In this document: in pieces, positions 44,282 through 54,437 of the stretch | Layout: every line of letters starts with the position of its first letter | Position numbering within the stretch: the first letter of the stretch is position 1 | NCBI GenBank assembly: GCA_026184415.1 | Contig: CM047942.1 | Location: forward strand, 4,092,001 to 4,156,000 | DNA from: Trichothecium roseum | Taxonomy: Eukaryota; Ascomycota; Sordariomycetes; Hypocreales | Direction of reading: 5' to 3' | Length of the DNA stretch: 64,000 nt | Translations under genes and position numbers: made by a program | The notes under the pieces: model-generated | The model's input: only the letters and a program-made list of their open reading frames with translations | Told to the model about the DNA's origin: nothing | The model's database searches: none

Positions 44282-46121
44282 GTTGCGTGGTTTAGGTGGT
44301 TTAGGTGGTTTAGGTGCTTTGTTTGAAAGTGTGCGTTGAAAGTCCTCACATTCAACCATTGACCCGTTGCCAAATATCTCTTTCCTTTATATATTCAACA
44401 TTCAGTACTCTTCCAACCGCAACTCCGTTGTACTGTTTTCCGTCGTGAAGGTGTCGCGGAGTTCTGGAGGGGTGATGTGCAGAACCCCGGAGTCGCGGAA
44501 CCCGTGCTTATTGAGTGAGATACGGCGAAATCGACATTTTGGATCGGAAATATCGACAACAAGTTCGAATAAAACCGTCCATGAATGGAGAGCCATCGGA
44601 AATAGTTGCTCAGGGTGGGATGGGTAATTGCTTGGTAGGCACCAAGGGAAGTCTTGCGGAGTTGTTCTCCGTATATGCATTGGTAAAGGGGGCAAACCGA
44701 ACGTCTTCGATCAGATTCGATTCTTCTTCATTGTGCTCAAAATAAAGTAGAAAAAAGTGAGCAAACAGGCTAGCTGACCAACAAGAGAGAAATTCTAGCT
44801 AATCTTGTTCCCTTCTTGACTATTTCAGTCATACGTTGCCATCATGTTATCGACGCTTTGCGGCTATAGAGGGGCTCCCATCGACACCCCCTTCGGATAT
44901 GTTGCACAAAGGGTCTTGTTTTGCGTTGTTTTTTTACTCCTTTACTCTTATCGTATCCATATGGACTTTAAGTTCTTCTGATGGATCCATCAAAGAACCA
45001 TATTGTTTCCTACATACATGCACGCTGCCTCGCTACATCTAGATATAGACTCTGTTCCAGCTCAGCAAGGCAGCATCGAAATTGAACATAACTAGGCCAA
45101 TGGCATCTGAAAAAAAGGTGACTGATGTACTCTCTTAATATTGACTGGTCTCTATGGTGTGAGATATCGACTTGAAGAGAAGTGACCAGGCGATTGCCAG
45201 GGTTATAGGGCCCCCATACCATGATGCTGATACACTACCGATTTGAAGGATGTTGAACTCGAGACGTCCCGCTATCTCTGTCAACTTGATGTCTAATATC
45301 TGGGCGTCCATCGTATTGCAAAGTACTCAGTAATTCATCGATATTGCCCGAACTGTTGGTAGATTTAGGAACGCACGTTGCACTCTGCATTCATCAGATA
45401 AGAGCAACGAATCAAGGAGTATTTTAGGGACGCATTTAGGCGATGACGTGCTTTTACCTGCCTGGAAACGAACCCTCCTCACGTATCCGTTCCTGAAGGC
45501 GCCTTGTTCTTTTCATCCGGATCTATCTCTTAGAAAACGTGCAACGTCATACGCCCGTCAGAGTCATATCACATCTATGCATCAATGGCTAACAGGGTAC
45601 GGAGTACAGGATATACTCATCCAGGGTAATGACGGGCGGGGTCATTCGGTCACCCATCCATGTCACAATCACGCAGCCAAGGGAATTCGGCCCCATGCAA
45701 TTCATGGAATCTCCATTATGGTATTAGTCGCCATCATTCGCCATCAGTCGGCACCAGCGTTCGCCGATAACCGACCAATCTAGAAGTGAAATGCGCGAGC
45801 TCCCCGGATTCTAGAAGCATGCGGCGATTCGTCCGACGCACTCGTGTGGCGGAACCCACGGGAGCGACCGTCAGGCTAAATCACAATGGTGGTGTCATGC
45901 CTGGCGTCGCTCATCAGCATCAAGGAGCCCGAGCTGCATCCGGCCAACAGGCTGGAGTCATTGACGCTTGCAACCTTGGCACCGTCCCCATCCCCGGGCC
46001 TTGCTCTATCACTGCCGCAGGGAGCCCCAGACCAAGGTTTTCCACAAGTCATATAACACCTCCAGCTGCCATCGCCTTTTCTCGAAATGGCAGCACTATC
46101 GCCTCTCACGTTTGTTCGACC
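44282..46121. other. Intergenic, no gene seen
   Basis: About 1.8 kb with stops in all frames. A TACGGAGTAC motif sits at 45598-45607. Three GGTTTAGGT-like short tandem units occur at 44288-44313 just upstream of the DJ-1-like start. The final ~250 bp are the amidohydrolase leader. Confidence 0.5.
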
Positions 46122-47248
46122 ATGGCTCGAATCCGGTCTCTCCTAGTTGCTTTGTTTGCCACGGCGCAATCATGGCGCATTGATACTCATATCCACGCTT
46201 TGCCACAGGCATATGTTGATGCCCTCGAGACTCATGGCGGCGACAACAGTGGTTTCCCAACGCCTTCATGGTCCATCGAGGCTACAATCAAGTCGATGAA
46301 CCATGTTGGTACATCTGTTGGTGAGTGCTCTACATACCCCCTCCGCACACACACAGCTTGTGGTAATTTGACCACTGACAATTACCCCTAGGTGTCTTGT
46401 CGGTAACAACTCCCGGTGTGCCAATCGCCGGTTTGGGGTCCGAGGCTCGCGGATTGGCGCGGACGATTAATAACGATCTTGGTAACTCGACATCATCTTC
46501 TAGCCGCCTCGGCTTCTTCGGCACGTTGCCCGATTGGCGTGATGTCAACGGGACCCTCGATGAGATCGATTACCTCTACCAGTCCCAACGCCTCTGTCAC
46601 GGGGTTGCTATTTTCACATCCTACGGCGACAGATTGCTAGGAGATTCTTTGTTTGCACCGATATGGGAAAAGCTGAATGGTTACAGGGCCTTGGTCTTTG
46701 TGCATCCCACCCAACTTCCTGGCGTGCAGCCTACTTACATGGCTGAGACACTGCCTGCACCGATTATCGATTTTCCGCTCGCGACAACTCGATCCGCCGT
46801 TGACCTCGTCATGTCTGGAACAATGAAGCGCAACCAGCATGTTGATGTGATACTCTCTCACGCCGGCGGCACTCTTCCGTTTCTTGCGACGAGAGCTATC
46901 GGCTCCTTGCTCATTCCAGACGTGGCCGCCAAAGTTGCTGTGAATATTGTTCAAGCGCGTCGCGATTTTGCGCGCTTTTACCTGGACATCGCTCTCTCGA
47001 CTTCGCCCGCACAGCTCGACGGTGTTTTACGCTTCACGGATCCAAGCAAGGTTCTGTTTGGGAGCGATTTCCCCTACGCGCCGCAGATCACAATTGATGC
47101 ATTGATCTTGCAGTACGCCGGCTATGTCGCTTCCAATACAGACGGCTGGCGTATCGCCCCAGATGTATTACGAAGTAACAGCGTCGAGCTACTCAAGCGG
47201 CACCAGCTGGACAAGGCCCTGGAGGAAGAGAATCTCGTGCCCCGGTGA
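46122..47248 (+). CDS. Amidohydrolase-related protein with signal peptide
   Basis: Exons 46122-46320 and 46392-47248, 71-nt GT-AG intron, 351 aa. The TIM-barrel metal-site pattern is complete: DTHIH at 21-25 (His23, His25), VHPT (His171), LSHAGG (His223) and FGSDFPYAP (Asp292). This is PF04909-type, the group that includes 6-methylsalicylate decarboxylases, gamma-resorcylate and 5-carboxyvanillate decarboxylases, and uracil-5-carboxylate (IDCase) enzymes. The first ~17 residues (MARIRSLLVALFATAQS) look like a secretory signal that ends just before the catalytic HxH. ATG 46122 is chosen because of this; the frame is open upstream. A secreted decarboxylase or hydrolase on small aromatic acids is inferred; substrate not known. 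Confidence 0.86.
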
Positions 47249-48065
47249 CTGTTGACACTGCTGTACTTTGTACGGCAGTATACCAACTCGACGCTTTGGG
47301 ATGTCGACTACCTATAGACTACGAAGCGAGCAAGAAAAATGTTGCGGCGTGGCTCGACCAGCCGATCAGATGACGCGCAATTCGGTCCAACTCGATTCAT
47401 TGCTCAAGGCTTTCATCCGACCCTCTTGACGATAATTCTAATTCCTGGACGGTAATTAAAATAACTTGTTGCGGACTTGCGGACTTTTTACAAATCTTGA
47501 AAAGTCGGCAATCTCTTTGGTGCAGCGAGTTGGCGACGATCCACACCCATCGGACCATCGGTTGTCCCCCGGCCGATCTGACAGCACCAAAAAGGAGCTC
47601 AAGGCATAAAAAAAAAAAAAAAGAAGGCTACTACGTGTGCTTAGAAATCAGAAGGCGCCTAGGGGAGATTTGCGGACATGTTTTCTTCTTACCCACCACA
47701 ACCAGCTGGAAGAAGAAGAACATGGCACCACGGGCCTAGTTTTGGTGGACTCGAGTGCTACTATGCCACAATGTGCAATGTATCATTCTCATGCCCCCGC
47801 CATGCCAGTGTTCACCATTGGCTCGCCAGCAAAGAGGCATAATTAGTAAGCCTGCTAACTATAGGGCTGACAAAATGTGTTGTTTCTTCGTAACGTGATT
47901 GGAAAGTCTAGTGGTCTAGCAGCTTCGGGTCATCGGCATCATGGACGTTGTGTTGACTGTGAGTGGTACGCGGAGGTGGGGGAAGGGACCAAGTGGGTAG
48001 CTCTTGGGGGAGACGATGTGGACGCCAAGAGACTCCCGTCGAAAGGCCAGAACGAGGGGCAAAGA

Positions 48066-48071
48066 TATAAA
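48066..48071 (+). promoter_or_regulatory. TATAAA box of the DUF1993 gene
   Basis: TATAAA at 48066-48071, about 175 bp before the ATG, leaving room for a start site 30-60 bp downstream and a CT/CAA-rich leader. Position is plausible; no experimental support. Confidence 0.45.
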
Positions 48072-48168
48072 GAAGGGCACGACTCGCTGTTTGAATTCTG
48101 GACATCTCGAACCCGACCAGCTCATCAATCAAACCAACTACTACCACTCTCACGACCGTCTTCCTCCC

Positions 48169-48173
<5 letters not shown>

Positions 48174-48201
<28 letters not shown>

Positions 48202-48203
48202 CC
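48174..48203 (+). repeat. CAA trinucleotide repeat in the 5' leader
   Basis: Uninterrupted (CAA)n/(ACA)n run 40-70 nt upstream of the DUF1993 start, presumably an unstructured part of the 5' UTR. Confidence 0.85.
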
Positions 48204-48245
48204 ACTATTACTCCTCCTCCTCCCTAAACAAACCACTTCGACACC

Positions 48246-48803
48246 ATGTCTTACACTCTCTACGACGCTTCCATTGGCCAGGCCAAGGATGCCCTCAAGG
48301 CCCTCAACAAGGTCTTCGTCAGGGCCAAGGCCTGCGAGAACGCCGCCAACATCCCCGCGGCCCGCCTCGCCGAGGACATGCTGCCCTTCACCTTCCAGGT
48401 CCACTCGTGCACCATGGTAGCCTCCAAGATGGCCAGCCGCCTCATGGGCCAGGACGTCATCGACTACCAGCCCGCCGACCTCACGGACTTCGCCTCGATG
48501 GAGGCCCGCCTGGCCACGGTCCAGAAGCAGCTCGACGCCGTCGACAAGGACACGGTCAACGGCCGCGGCGGCGAGATTGTCGGCGTCGGCCTGGGCCCCG
48601 GCAACCCCGAGGCCAAGGTGCAGGCCTGGCAGTACGTCCACGGCTACGGCATGCCAAACATCTACTTCCACCTCATGACGGCCTACAGCATCGTCCGCAA
48701 GGAGGGTGGACAGCTGGGCAAGTTTGACTACCTGATGCCCTTCATGCAGGAGTTCATTGGCGACCAGCTCCCCGAGGAGCTCAAGAAGAAGCTCAACGCT
48801 TAA
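48246..48803 (+). CDS. DUF1993 family protein (DinB-like helical bundle)
   Basis: Single exon, 185 aa; ATG 48246. The protein is wholly helical, with FHLMTAYSIVRKEGGQLGK and HSCTMVASKMASRLMG segments characteristic of DUF1993, which is predicted to adopt a DinB/YfiT-like four-helix bundle. The His residues (His57 area and FHLMT) could bind a metal, as in DinB proteins. Codons are strongly biased to C-ending, and the leader has a TATA box and CAA tract, so strong expression is likely. No signal peptide. Function unknown; family proteins occur widely in fungi and bacteria. Confidence 0.88.
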   Translation: MSYTLYDASIGQAKDALKALNKVFVRAKACENAANIPAARLAEDMLPFTFQVHSCTMVASKMASRLMGQDVIDYQPADLTDFASMEARLATVQKQLDAVDKDTVNGRGGEIVGVGLGPGNPEAKVQAWQYVHGYGMPNIYFHLMTAYSIVRKEGGQLGKFDYLMPFMQEFIGDQLPEELKKKLNA

Positions 48804-49121
48804 GAAGTTTTAATTTTTCTTTCTCCCCATCCTTAAGAGATAAAGAAGAGTGGAGGGAATTGAAAAAGGGAGGGTGGCGGATGGCTAGAGAAGAATAAAA
48901 TACCCCTTCATAACATGAGCTTGATTTTTTGAAAGCACCAAAAAACACGGATTCTTTTTCCTTGTCCCTCCAAGTGATGCCGTGCCTGGCTGGTGCGAGC
49001 CGTGAAAAGTTGTTGCGATTAAGTAGTAGTTGGAAGTTGGAAGTCGATACCCGGATGTTTAAAAAACGTAGCTAGAGATGTGCAGATGTTACAAACGGTA
49101 GCCGGCCTGCGGCAATCCGCC

Positions 49122-49138
49122 GGGGGGGGGGGGGGGGG
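49122..49138. repeat. Poly-G run (17 nt)
   Basis: Homopolymer in the intergenic region; one of four G/C tracts of this kind in the window. Confidence 0.85.
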
Positions 49139-50044
49139 ACGGCAGCAGCTCGAGGCAAAATCGTGTTCCTATCCCGACAGCGACAGCCCCTGCTGCGCAA
49201 TCCGGCGACAAAAGGCAAGTAGGCACCCTCGACCGCCGTGACAGCAAGAGGTGGACTGATCAAAGTCGTCGCAATATATACATGCATATAACATACATAC
49301 ATATATATCTCTATAGCCAAGGACTTTGCTGTTCTCTCTCTCTCTCTCTCCCTTTCAAGATATCTTCACAAACAGCTGATCAGGTAATTGACGTATTAAA
49401 AAGCTTATAAAAAGTAATTAGGAAAAAAAAATCCATCAACTTTTTGGCCCATCCATATATCTATTTTAGTCGGCGCGCCGGCTCCTGTCTCTCGAGCCAT
49501 GTTTTAAAATTGGGCATCGAGTCAACTGCTAGTCACAGTAGTAGTAACAGTACTTTGTAGTATAACTACCAATACTCTCCGTAGCATTCTATCGGCAGTA
49601 TATTATCCCTCCGTGCTCTGTACTCCGTACTTTATGCTCCGTGGTTTTGCATGTGCTCTGTACGGCGCGTCCAAGAGCGCAATACGACGTGAATCACGTT
49701 CAGATCGACTGAGCCGAGCCCGGCAACCAGGAGCCGGTGAATCGAACCATTTTCCGTTCCTCCTAGGCAGAAAGGGGTCCTTAGTTCTCACCAGGGCTAG
49801 GGACCTTGGTCATCACGCCATGCACGCCATGCGAAAGTTGGTAGATATGTGGGTTACTAGGCAGTGGTGAAGGGGAAAAAAGACCGATAGGGCCGCTCGC
49901 ATCCGTTATCAGATCCGGGATCGTGTCCCATTTGCCCCCGCAACTTGGCACTTTTTGCTTATCAGATCCTCATCTAGCGGTGGGGTTTCGGTGCCGACGG
50001 GAGCCGATGTTCACGATCGCAATTAGTGTGCGTATGTCGTGAAC

Positions 50045-50056
50045 TATATATAAAAG
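50045..50056 (+). promoter_or_regulatory. TATA box of the MFS transporter gene
   Basis: TATATATAAAAG at 50045-50056. The ATG at 50058 directly follows it, so a transcript started 30-60 bp downstream cannot use that ATG; the next in-frame ATG at 50133 fits. Confidence 0.6.
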
Positions 50057-50132
50057 GATGAGCCATGGCGGGAAATTTCTCATCTGTCTCGCTCGGTTCA
50101 ATTCAGTATCATCGAGATTGCCAAAAACAAGG

Positions 50133-51724
50133 ATGGCTTCTATGCAACCTGAGTTACCTATTGAGCTGGCCGCCGCGGCTGCGGCCACCGCCGCTCCCCA
50201 AGACGTCGAGGGCAATAAGAAGTCCAAGGATTTTGGCCTCGATATACAGGACCCTTACCTCGTCAAGTTTGAAGAGCCCTTTGATCGGGACAACCCTTTG
50301 CACTGGTCGCTGAGGCGCAAGTGGGCCGTGACAAACGTACTTTCGGCCACGGGCTTCAACCGCATCCTCGTGTCCACAGTCATGGCGCCTGCGCTGTCGT
50401 CCATCGCGGACGAGCTGGACATGAGTAACACCGAGTCCATCTTGGCTTTGAGCATATATCTCCTCGCCACGGCGTTTGGGCCGCTCATCGCGGGCCCGCT
50501 GTCCGAGGTGTACGGGCGGCAGGTCGTGCTGCACGCGTCGAACGTTTGGTTCCTCGTGTGGAATATCCTGTGCGGCTTCGCGACCAACAAGGAGACGCTT
50601 ATCGCCGCGCGGTTCTTGACGGGATTCGGGGCCAGCAGTATTTATGCTCTTGCTGGCGGCGTGCTGGGAGATGTCTGGCATCCGCACCAGCGGGGTAAGT
50701 CGTTGGGCATATACCTGCTTATTCCTCTGTGCGGCGCTGCTGTCGGTAAGTCCTTTCTCGATTAGCCTTTGTGTAGAGGGTTACTTTTTCTGACAAATCT
50801 GATTTCCAAGGGCCCATCGTTGGTGGTTTCATGACCGACCGCACCACCTGGCGATGGATGTTCTGGTCCACGTCCGCCTTCCAGGCCGTCATGATCGTAT
50901 ACTCCTTCACCACCTTCCGCGAGACCTTTTCTCCCGTCATCTTGAAGCGCCGCGCCGCGCGCCTGCGCAAGGAGACCGGCGACGACCAGTATCAGACCCG
51001 GCGGGAGCGTGACTTTGACCGCCGCCCCATCTGGTCCGTCCTCGCCAGGGCGCTGAGCCGGCCCCTGCGCCTGCTGGCTTTCCACCCCATCATCCAGGTC
51101 CAGTCGCTCATCTCCGCCTTCGACTACGGCGTGCTGTACATTGCCCTCTCCAGCTTCGCCGACATCTGGATCCGCCAGTACCATCAGCGCGTGGACATCA
51201 GTGGCCTGCACTACATCGCCATCGCCCTCGGCGAGATCGTGGCCTCGCAGCTTGGCGGCAAGCTGATGGATCTGTACTACCGCCGCGTGGAGCGCCGCAG
51301 CGCCGAGGGCCAGCCCACGCCCGAACAGCGTATCCCCCTCGTCTTCCCGGGAGCCGTCATCGCCCCTATTGGCCTTGTGCTGTACGGCTGGGCGGCGCAG
51401 TACAGGCTGCACTGGATCGTCGTCGATGTCGGCATCTTCCTGGCCTGCTTCGGGATGCAAATCAGCGGCATGCCCATGCAGGCCTATGTCATTGACGTCT
51501 ACCCGCCTGAGACGACTTCGAGCGCCCTGGCGGCGTCGCAGCTCCTCAGGAGCCTGTTTGCGTTTCTGTTCCCTCTCTTCACGCCGACCATGTATCATGC
51601 CCTGGGTTATGGGTGGGGGAACACGACGGTGGCGGTGGCGGGGTTGGTGTTTATGATGGGTGCGCCATTGCTGGTGATGAGGTACGGCCAAAGGTTGAGG
51701 ACGAAGGCGACGGGTCGGTTGTAG
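50133..51724 (+). CDS. MFS transporter, DHA1-like (multidrug/polyamine type)
   Basis: Exons 50133-50745 and 50811-51724, 65-nt GT-AG intron, 508 aa. I start at 50133 because the in-frame ATG at 50058 lies against the TATA box. About 12 hydrophobic segments; motif A GPLSEVYGRQVVLH after TM2, motif RFLTGFGASSIYALAGGVLGD (TM4) and GPIVGGFMTD (motif C-like, TM5). The N-terminus DPYLVKFEEPFDRDNPLHWS and the motif pattern are those of fungal DHA1 proton antiporters that export drugs, polyamines or secondary metabolites. The long loop with REXGDDQYQT-like charged residues separates TM6 and TM7. Not in an obvious biosynthetic cluster. A second GTAAGT 51 nt upstream of the true donor offers an in-frame shorter form (see findings). 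Confidence 0.9.
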
Positions 51725-52372
51725 ATGAAATGAGGATAATGGGCCTAGCTGCTAGCGATTAACAGCTTTCATGGAGCATGAATGGGGCTGCCTATAGTAG
51801 AGAATCTGTCTTTTCATCAAGCAGCAGCAGCTTTGAGAGTACAGGATGTGGGAGCTGAAGTGTTTGCTGCATAGTACTTAGTAGTGCACTCTTTTGATAT
51901 ATCGTTTTGTTATTAGGACGAATACTTGACACTGGGGAGAAAAGTACCAACGACCTTGTGATTACTCTAGCATTATTATTATTAAGTAGGTAGGTAGTAC
52001 TAGTAGCAGTAGCAGTCCTGTATGCTTATTGATGAAATAGTCCCGTGACTTTACCTCTTGCCTGGGTAATCATGAGCTCGCTCCTTCTGAACCTCATAGC
52101 GTAACACACATAACGGGCAGGAACACTCGCGTAACGAGACGAGAAAGTCATGGAAGGAGTGCCCCACGTCGGGTCACAGGCAAGAATGGATACATCATCT
52201 GGCTGCCCACTACTACTTAAGGTGTAAGGCTAGAAAGCCTGCAGTGCTCCAAGTTAGTAATCTAAGTGACTTGGAAGTTCATAATCGTTAGAATTGCTAT
52301 AGTACGCCTTATCGTAATAACATCTTATTATTCAGGAATCGTAGTGACAAGCATCCATGCAACACACATATG
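51725..52372. other. Convergent intergenic region
   Basis: Lies between the ends of the MFS and methyltransferase genes. Contains ATT and TAG/CAG microsatellite stretches near 51973-52018. No gene. Confidence 0.6.
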
Positions 52373-53788
52373 CTACTTGGTGGATGCCCCCGGCTTGACC
52401 TTGTGAGCCCACCACGCGCCAACCTCCAAGCACTCACCCCAGCTCGTCCCGCCTTCGTTCATCAAATCCGAAATCATCTTTTCTATCCACGCGTCCCACT
52501 CGTCCTGCTTCTTGCCGTTGATCTCCCTGAGCATCAGCTCCTGCGCCTGCACCTCCTGCACGAACGTGAGCAGGGCCGTCCTCCTCAGCGCCGCCTGCGC
52601 CGACGTTAGTGCCGGCCTCTTGACGTCTCGCCCCTCGGCCAGTGCCTTGGATTCGAGGTAGGGCTTGCCGTCCTTGGTGATGACCCCCACCATGCCGTCG
52701 CGCTCCCAGCGTATTTCGCTAAACGGGACCGCCATCCGGTGCGAGTTGACGTCCTCGAGCGAGTCCGACTCCGAGTAGAGGTAGTGGTTCACCACGGTGC
52801 AGGGGTTCGGCATTAGCTGCTTGTTCTCTAGCGCCTTGGATAGCCAACTGTTGTACTCGACAAGGTGAGGGTTTAGAGGTACCGACAGGGGCGTGTTCAT
52901 GGTCACGACGTATGCCCCGAGTTCCGCCGCCATCTTGATGTTTTTGGCCTGCTTCCCCTTGGCCTCGGGATTGGGCACATGTGGTCTTAGCATTCGGATG
53001 GTGTGGTCCGTTTCCCAAATCTCCAGCGTGCCGCCCGGCATCAACACTCGTAAGCTTTCCTCGGTGAATACGGGGTGTCGGGATAGGGGAATCGCGAGTG
53101 TCATGTCCTTGTTGAAGACCACATCGAAGTGCTCGTCCGGAAAAGGCCATGGAGGCGCCCCCGCGTCCATCTGAATAAAGGTCCACTGCATATCGTCGTC
53201 GGGCCTGAAGCCATCCATACTCGATTCTAGAGGTGCTATATCAATTCCGATGAAGGAGACACTGGGATATCCGAGGCTCTTGAAATGCCGGTGACACATG
53301 GTGCTCCAGAACCCCGCCCCACACCCGATTTCGAGTATTCGCTTGGGTGGTGGCGCGTCAGGCTTGAGACTGCACAATGGGCCACCGTGAAGCTGAATAT
53401 GCAGCATTGTGCGGAGACATTGTCGATGCAGCTCGGGCAGGTCTTGTGGTAACGGGTACGGCTGGGTGGTATCACTCAGATAGGTGCGGCCATGTCGCTG
53501 CATGAAGGCTGAGGAAGCTAGGCTGCCACGGGAGGCAGAGGGTCCAGTGGAGCTCGAGGCTCGTGTAGATATGGATGCTGCTGTGCGGTTAGAAGAACCC
53601 GAGTCTTGGAGTTTGGAGCTCCCCGACTTGCGACTCTCTCGATCTGGCGGTACCATGATGGTGTTCCCAAGAGGTTGAGGCCCTGAGGGTATCACTGGTA
53701 GACCAGGATCCTCCGTCCTCAAATGAAAAGCACGAGGCAGGACAGCGGGGAGTCGATTGGTGTCCCTTGGTCGCTTGGCGCCTCGCAT
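52373..53788 (-). CDS. Class I SAM-dependent methyltransferase
   Basis: Single exon, 471 aa from the ATG at 53788. The SAM-binding motif ILEIGCGAGFW lies at 151-161, with an acidic GIDIAPLE (motif II) and FDVVFNKDMTLAI (post-I/III). The N-terminal ~115 residues are Ser/Arg/Pro-rich and likely disordered; a later in-frame Met at about residue 96 would give a shorter, compact enzyme. Substrate unknown. This resembles the widespread fungal methyltransferase type 11/25 proteins, some of which are regulators like LaeA, but I see no LaeA-specific pattern. C-terminal 200 residues include extra conserved-looking segments (NGKKQDEWDAWIEKMISDLMNE). Confidence 0.82.
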   Translation of the reverse strand: MRGAKRPRDTNRLPAVLPRAFHLRTEDPGLPVIPSGPQPLGNTIMVPPDRESRKSGSSKLQDSGSSNRTAASISTRASSSTGPSASRGSLASSAFMQRHGRTYLSDTTQPYPLPQDLPELHRQCLRTMLHIQLHGGPLCSLKPDAPPPKRILEIGCGAGFWSTMCHRHFKSLGYPSVSFIGIDIAPLESSMDGFRPDDDMQWTFIQMDAGAPPWPFPDEHFDVVFNKDMTLAIPLSRHPVFTEESLRVLMPGGTLEIWETDHTIRMLRPHVPNPEAKGKQAKNIKMAAELGAYVVTMNTPLSVPLNPHLVEYNSWLSKALENKQLMPNPCTVVNHYLYSESDSLEDVNSHRMAVPFSEIRWERDGMVGVITKDGKPYLESKALAEGRDVKRPALTSAQAALRRTALLTFVQEVQAQELMLREINGKKQDEWDAWIEKMISDLMNEGGTSWGECLEVGAWWAHKVKPGASTK

Positions 53789-54437
53789 CGAAGCAAGTAC
53801 GGCCGTTCCGCCCTAGGGGGGGGGGGGGGGGGGGGCTTTCGCCATTCCCCTTCGAGATGGTCCTTCAGCCTAGTTCAGCGCGGGCGTCGAAAACCAGAAG
53901 GGATCTTGGGGGCCTAAGTGGGTCGATATTGCGCCTAAAGACGGTTTCATGCGATCCAAAGCTATCTCAGTCGGCTGGTATGCTCTCCGAATTCACTGTG
54001 GTTGTAATACAAACCCTTGCCCCCTCGTTGGTGTGTAATGTAGAGGAAGAAGGATGAGAAAAAGACCCCCACCCGGCCCCCTAAACTTGATTCATTCAAT
54101 CACATAATCCATCAACAGAGGCAAGAAAAAGAAAAGAGAGTTCCTTGCTGCCAGAGACCTGGCGTCTGGCGGGGTAGGTACCATATTTAAAGCCAAGGAT
54201 CCAAGTCCCGGATCGCTGGGACGCAAACGGACTGTTTCCGGGTCCCGGGCCGGAGTCCGGGGTCTGACGGGTCCGGATCAGCAATCTTGGACAACAGTCC
54301 GGCTCCATTACTGTTACTACATGGAAAACATGAATCCTATCCATCGCAGGAGTTCCAAGGTGGCAATAATGAACAATGTGCTCCGTAATCCGTATTGCCT
54401 CGTCGGTACTCCGTACTCTGCCATGTATCAAACAGCT
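53789..54437. other. Intergenic; poly-G run
   Basis: Contains the methyltransferase promoter and 5' leader, and the 3' side of the sugar transporter. Poly-G at about 53816-53836, TACTCCGTA copy at 54406-54414. No gene. Confidence 0.6.
53816..53836. repeat. Poly-G run (about 21 nt) near methyltransferase start
   Basis: Starts only 27 bp from the methyltransferase ATG; in the sense of that gene it is a C tract in the leader. Confidence 0.8.

Larger units (their letters stand above)
47249..48245. other. Intergenic: promoter of the DUF1993 gene
   Basis: No gene. An A run of about 15 nt lies at 47608-47622 and a (CAA)n run at 48174-48203. The latter is part of the 5' leader of the DUF1993 gene (start 48246). 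Confidence 0.6.
48804..50132. other. Intergenic with poly-G and TACTCCGTA motifs
   Basis: 3' side of the DUF1993 gene and promoter of the MFS gene. A 17-nt G run at 49122-49138, a CT microsatellite at about 49334-49354, motif copies at 49578-49585, 49620-49630 and 49636-49642. No gene found. Confidence 0.6.

Noticed and set aside
49690..49800. tRNA-like B-box (GGTTCGATTC on the minus strand)
   Set aside because: T-stem does not pair and no matching A box or acceptor stem was found at the right distance.
50058..50132. ATG at 50058 as start of the MFS gene
   Set aside because: It directly follows the TATA box, so a normal transcript would start downstream; the next ATG at 50133 fits.
50762..51691. 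309-codon antisense frame opposite the MFS gene
   Set aside because: Charged low-complexity translation overlapping strong MFS coding sequence; a codon-bias shadow.
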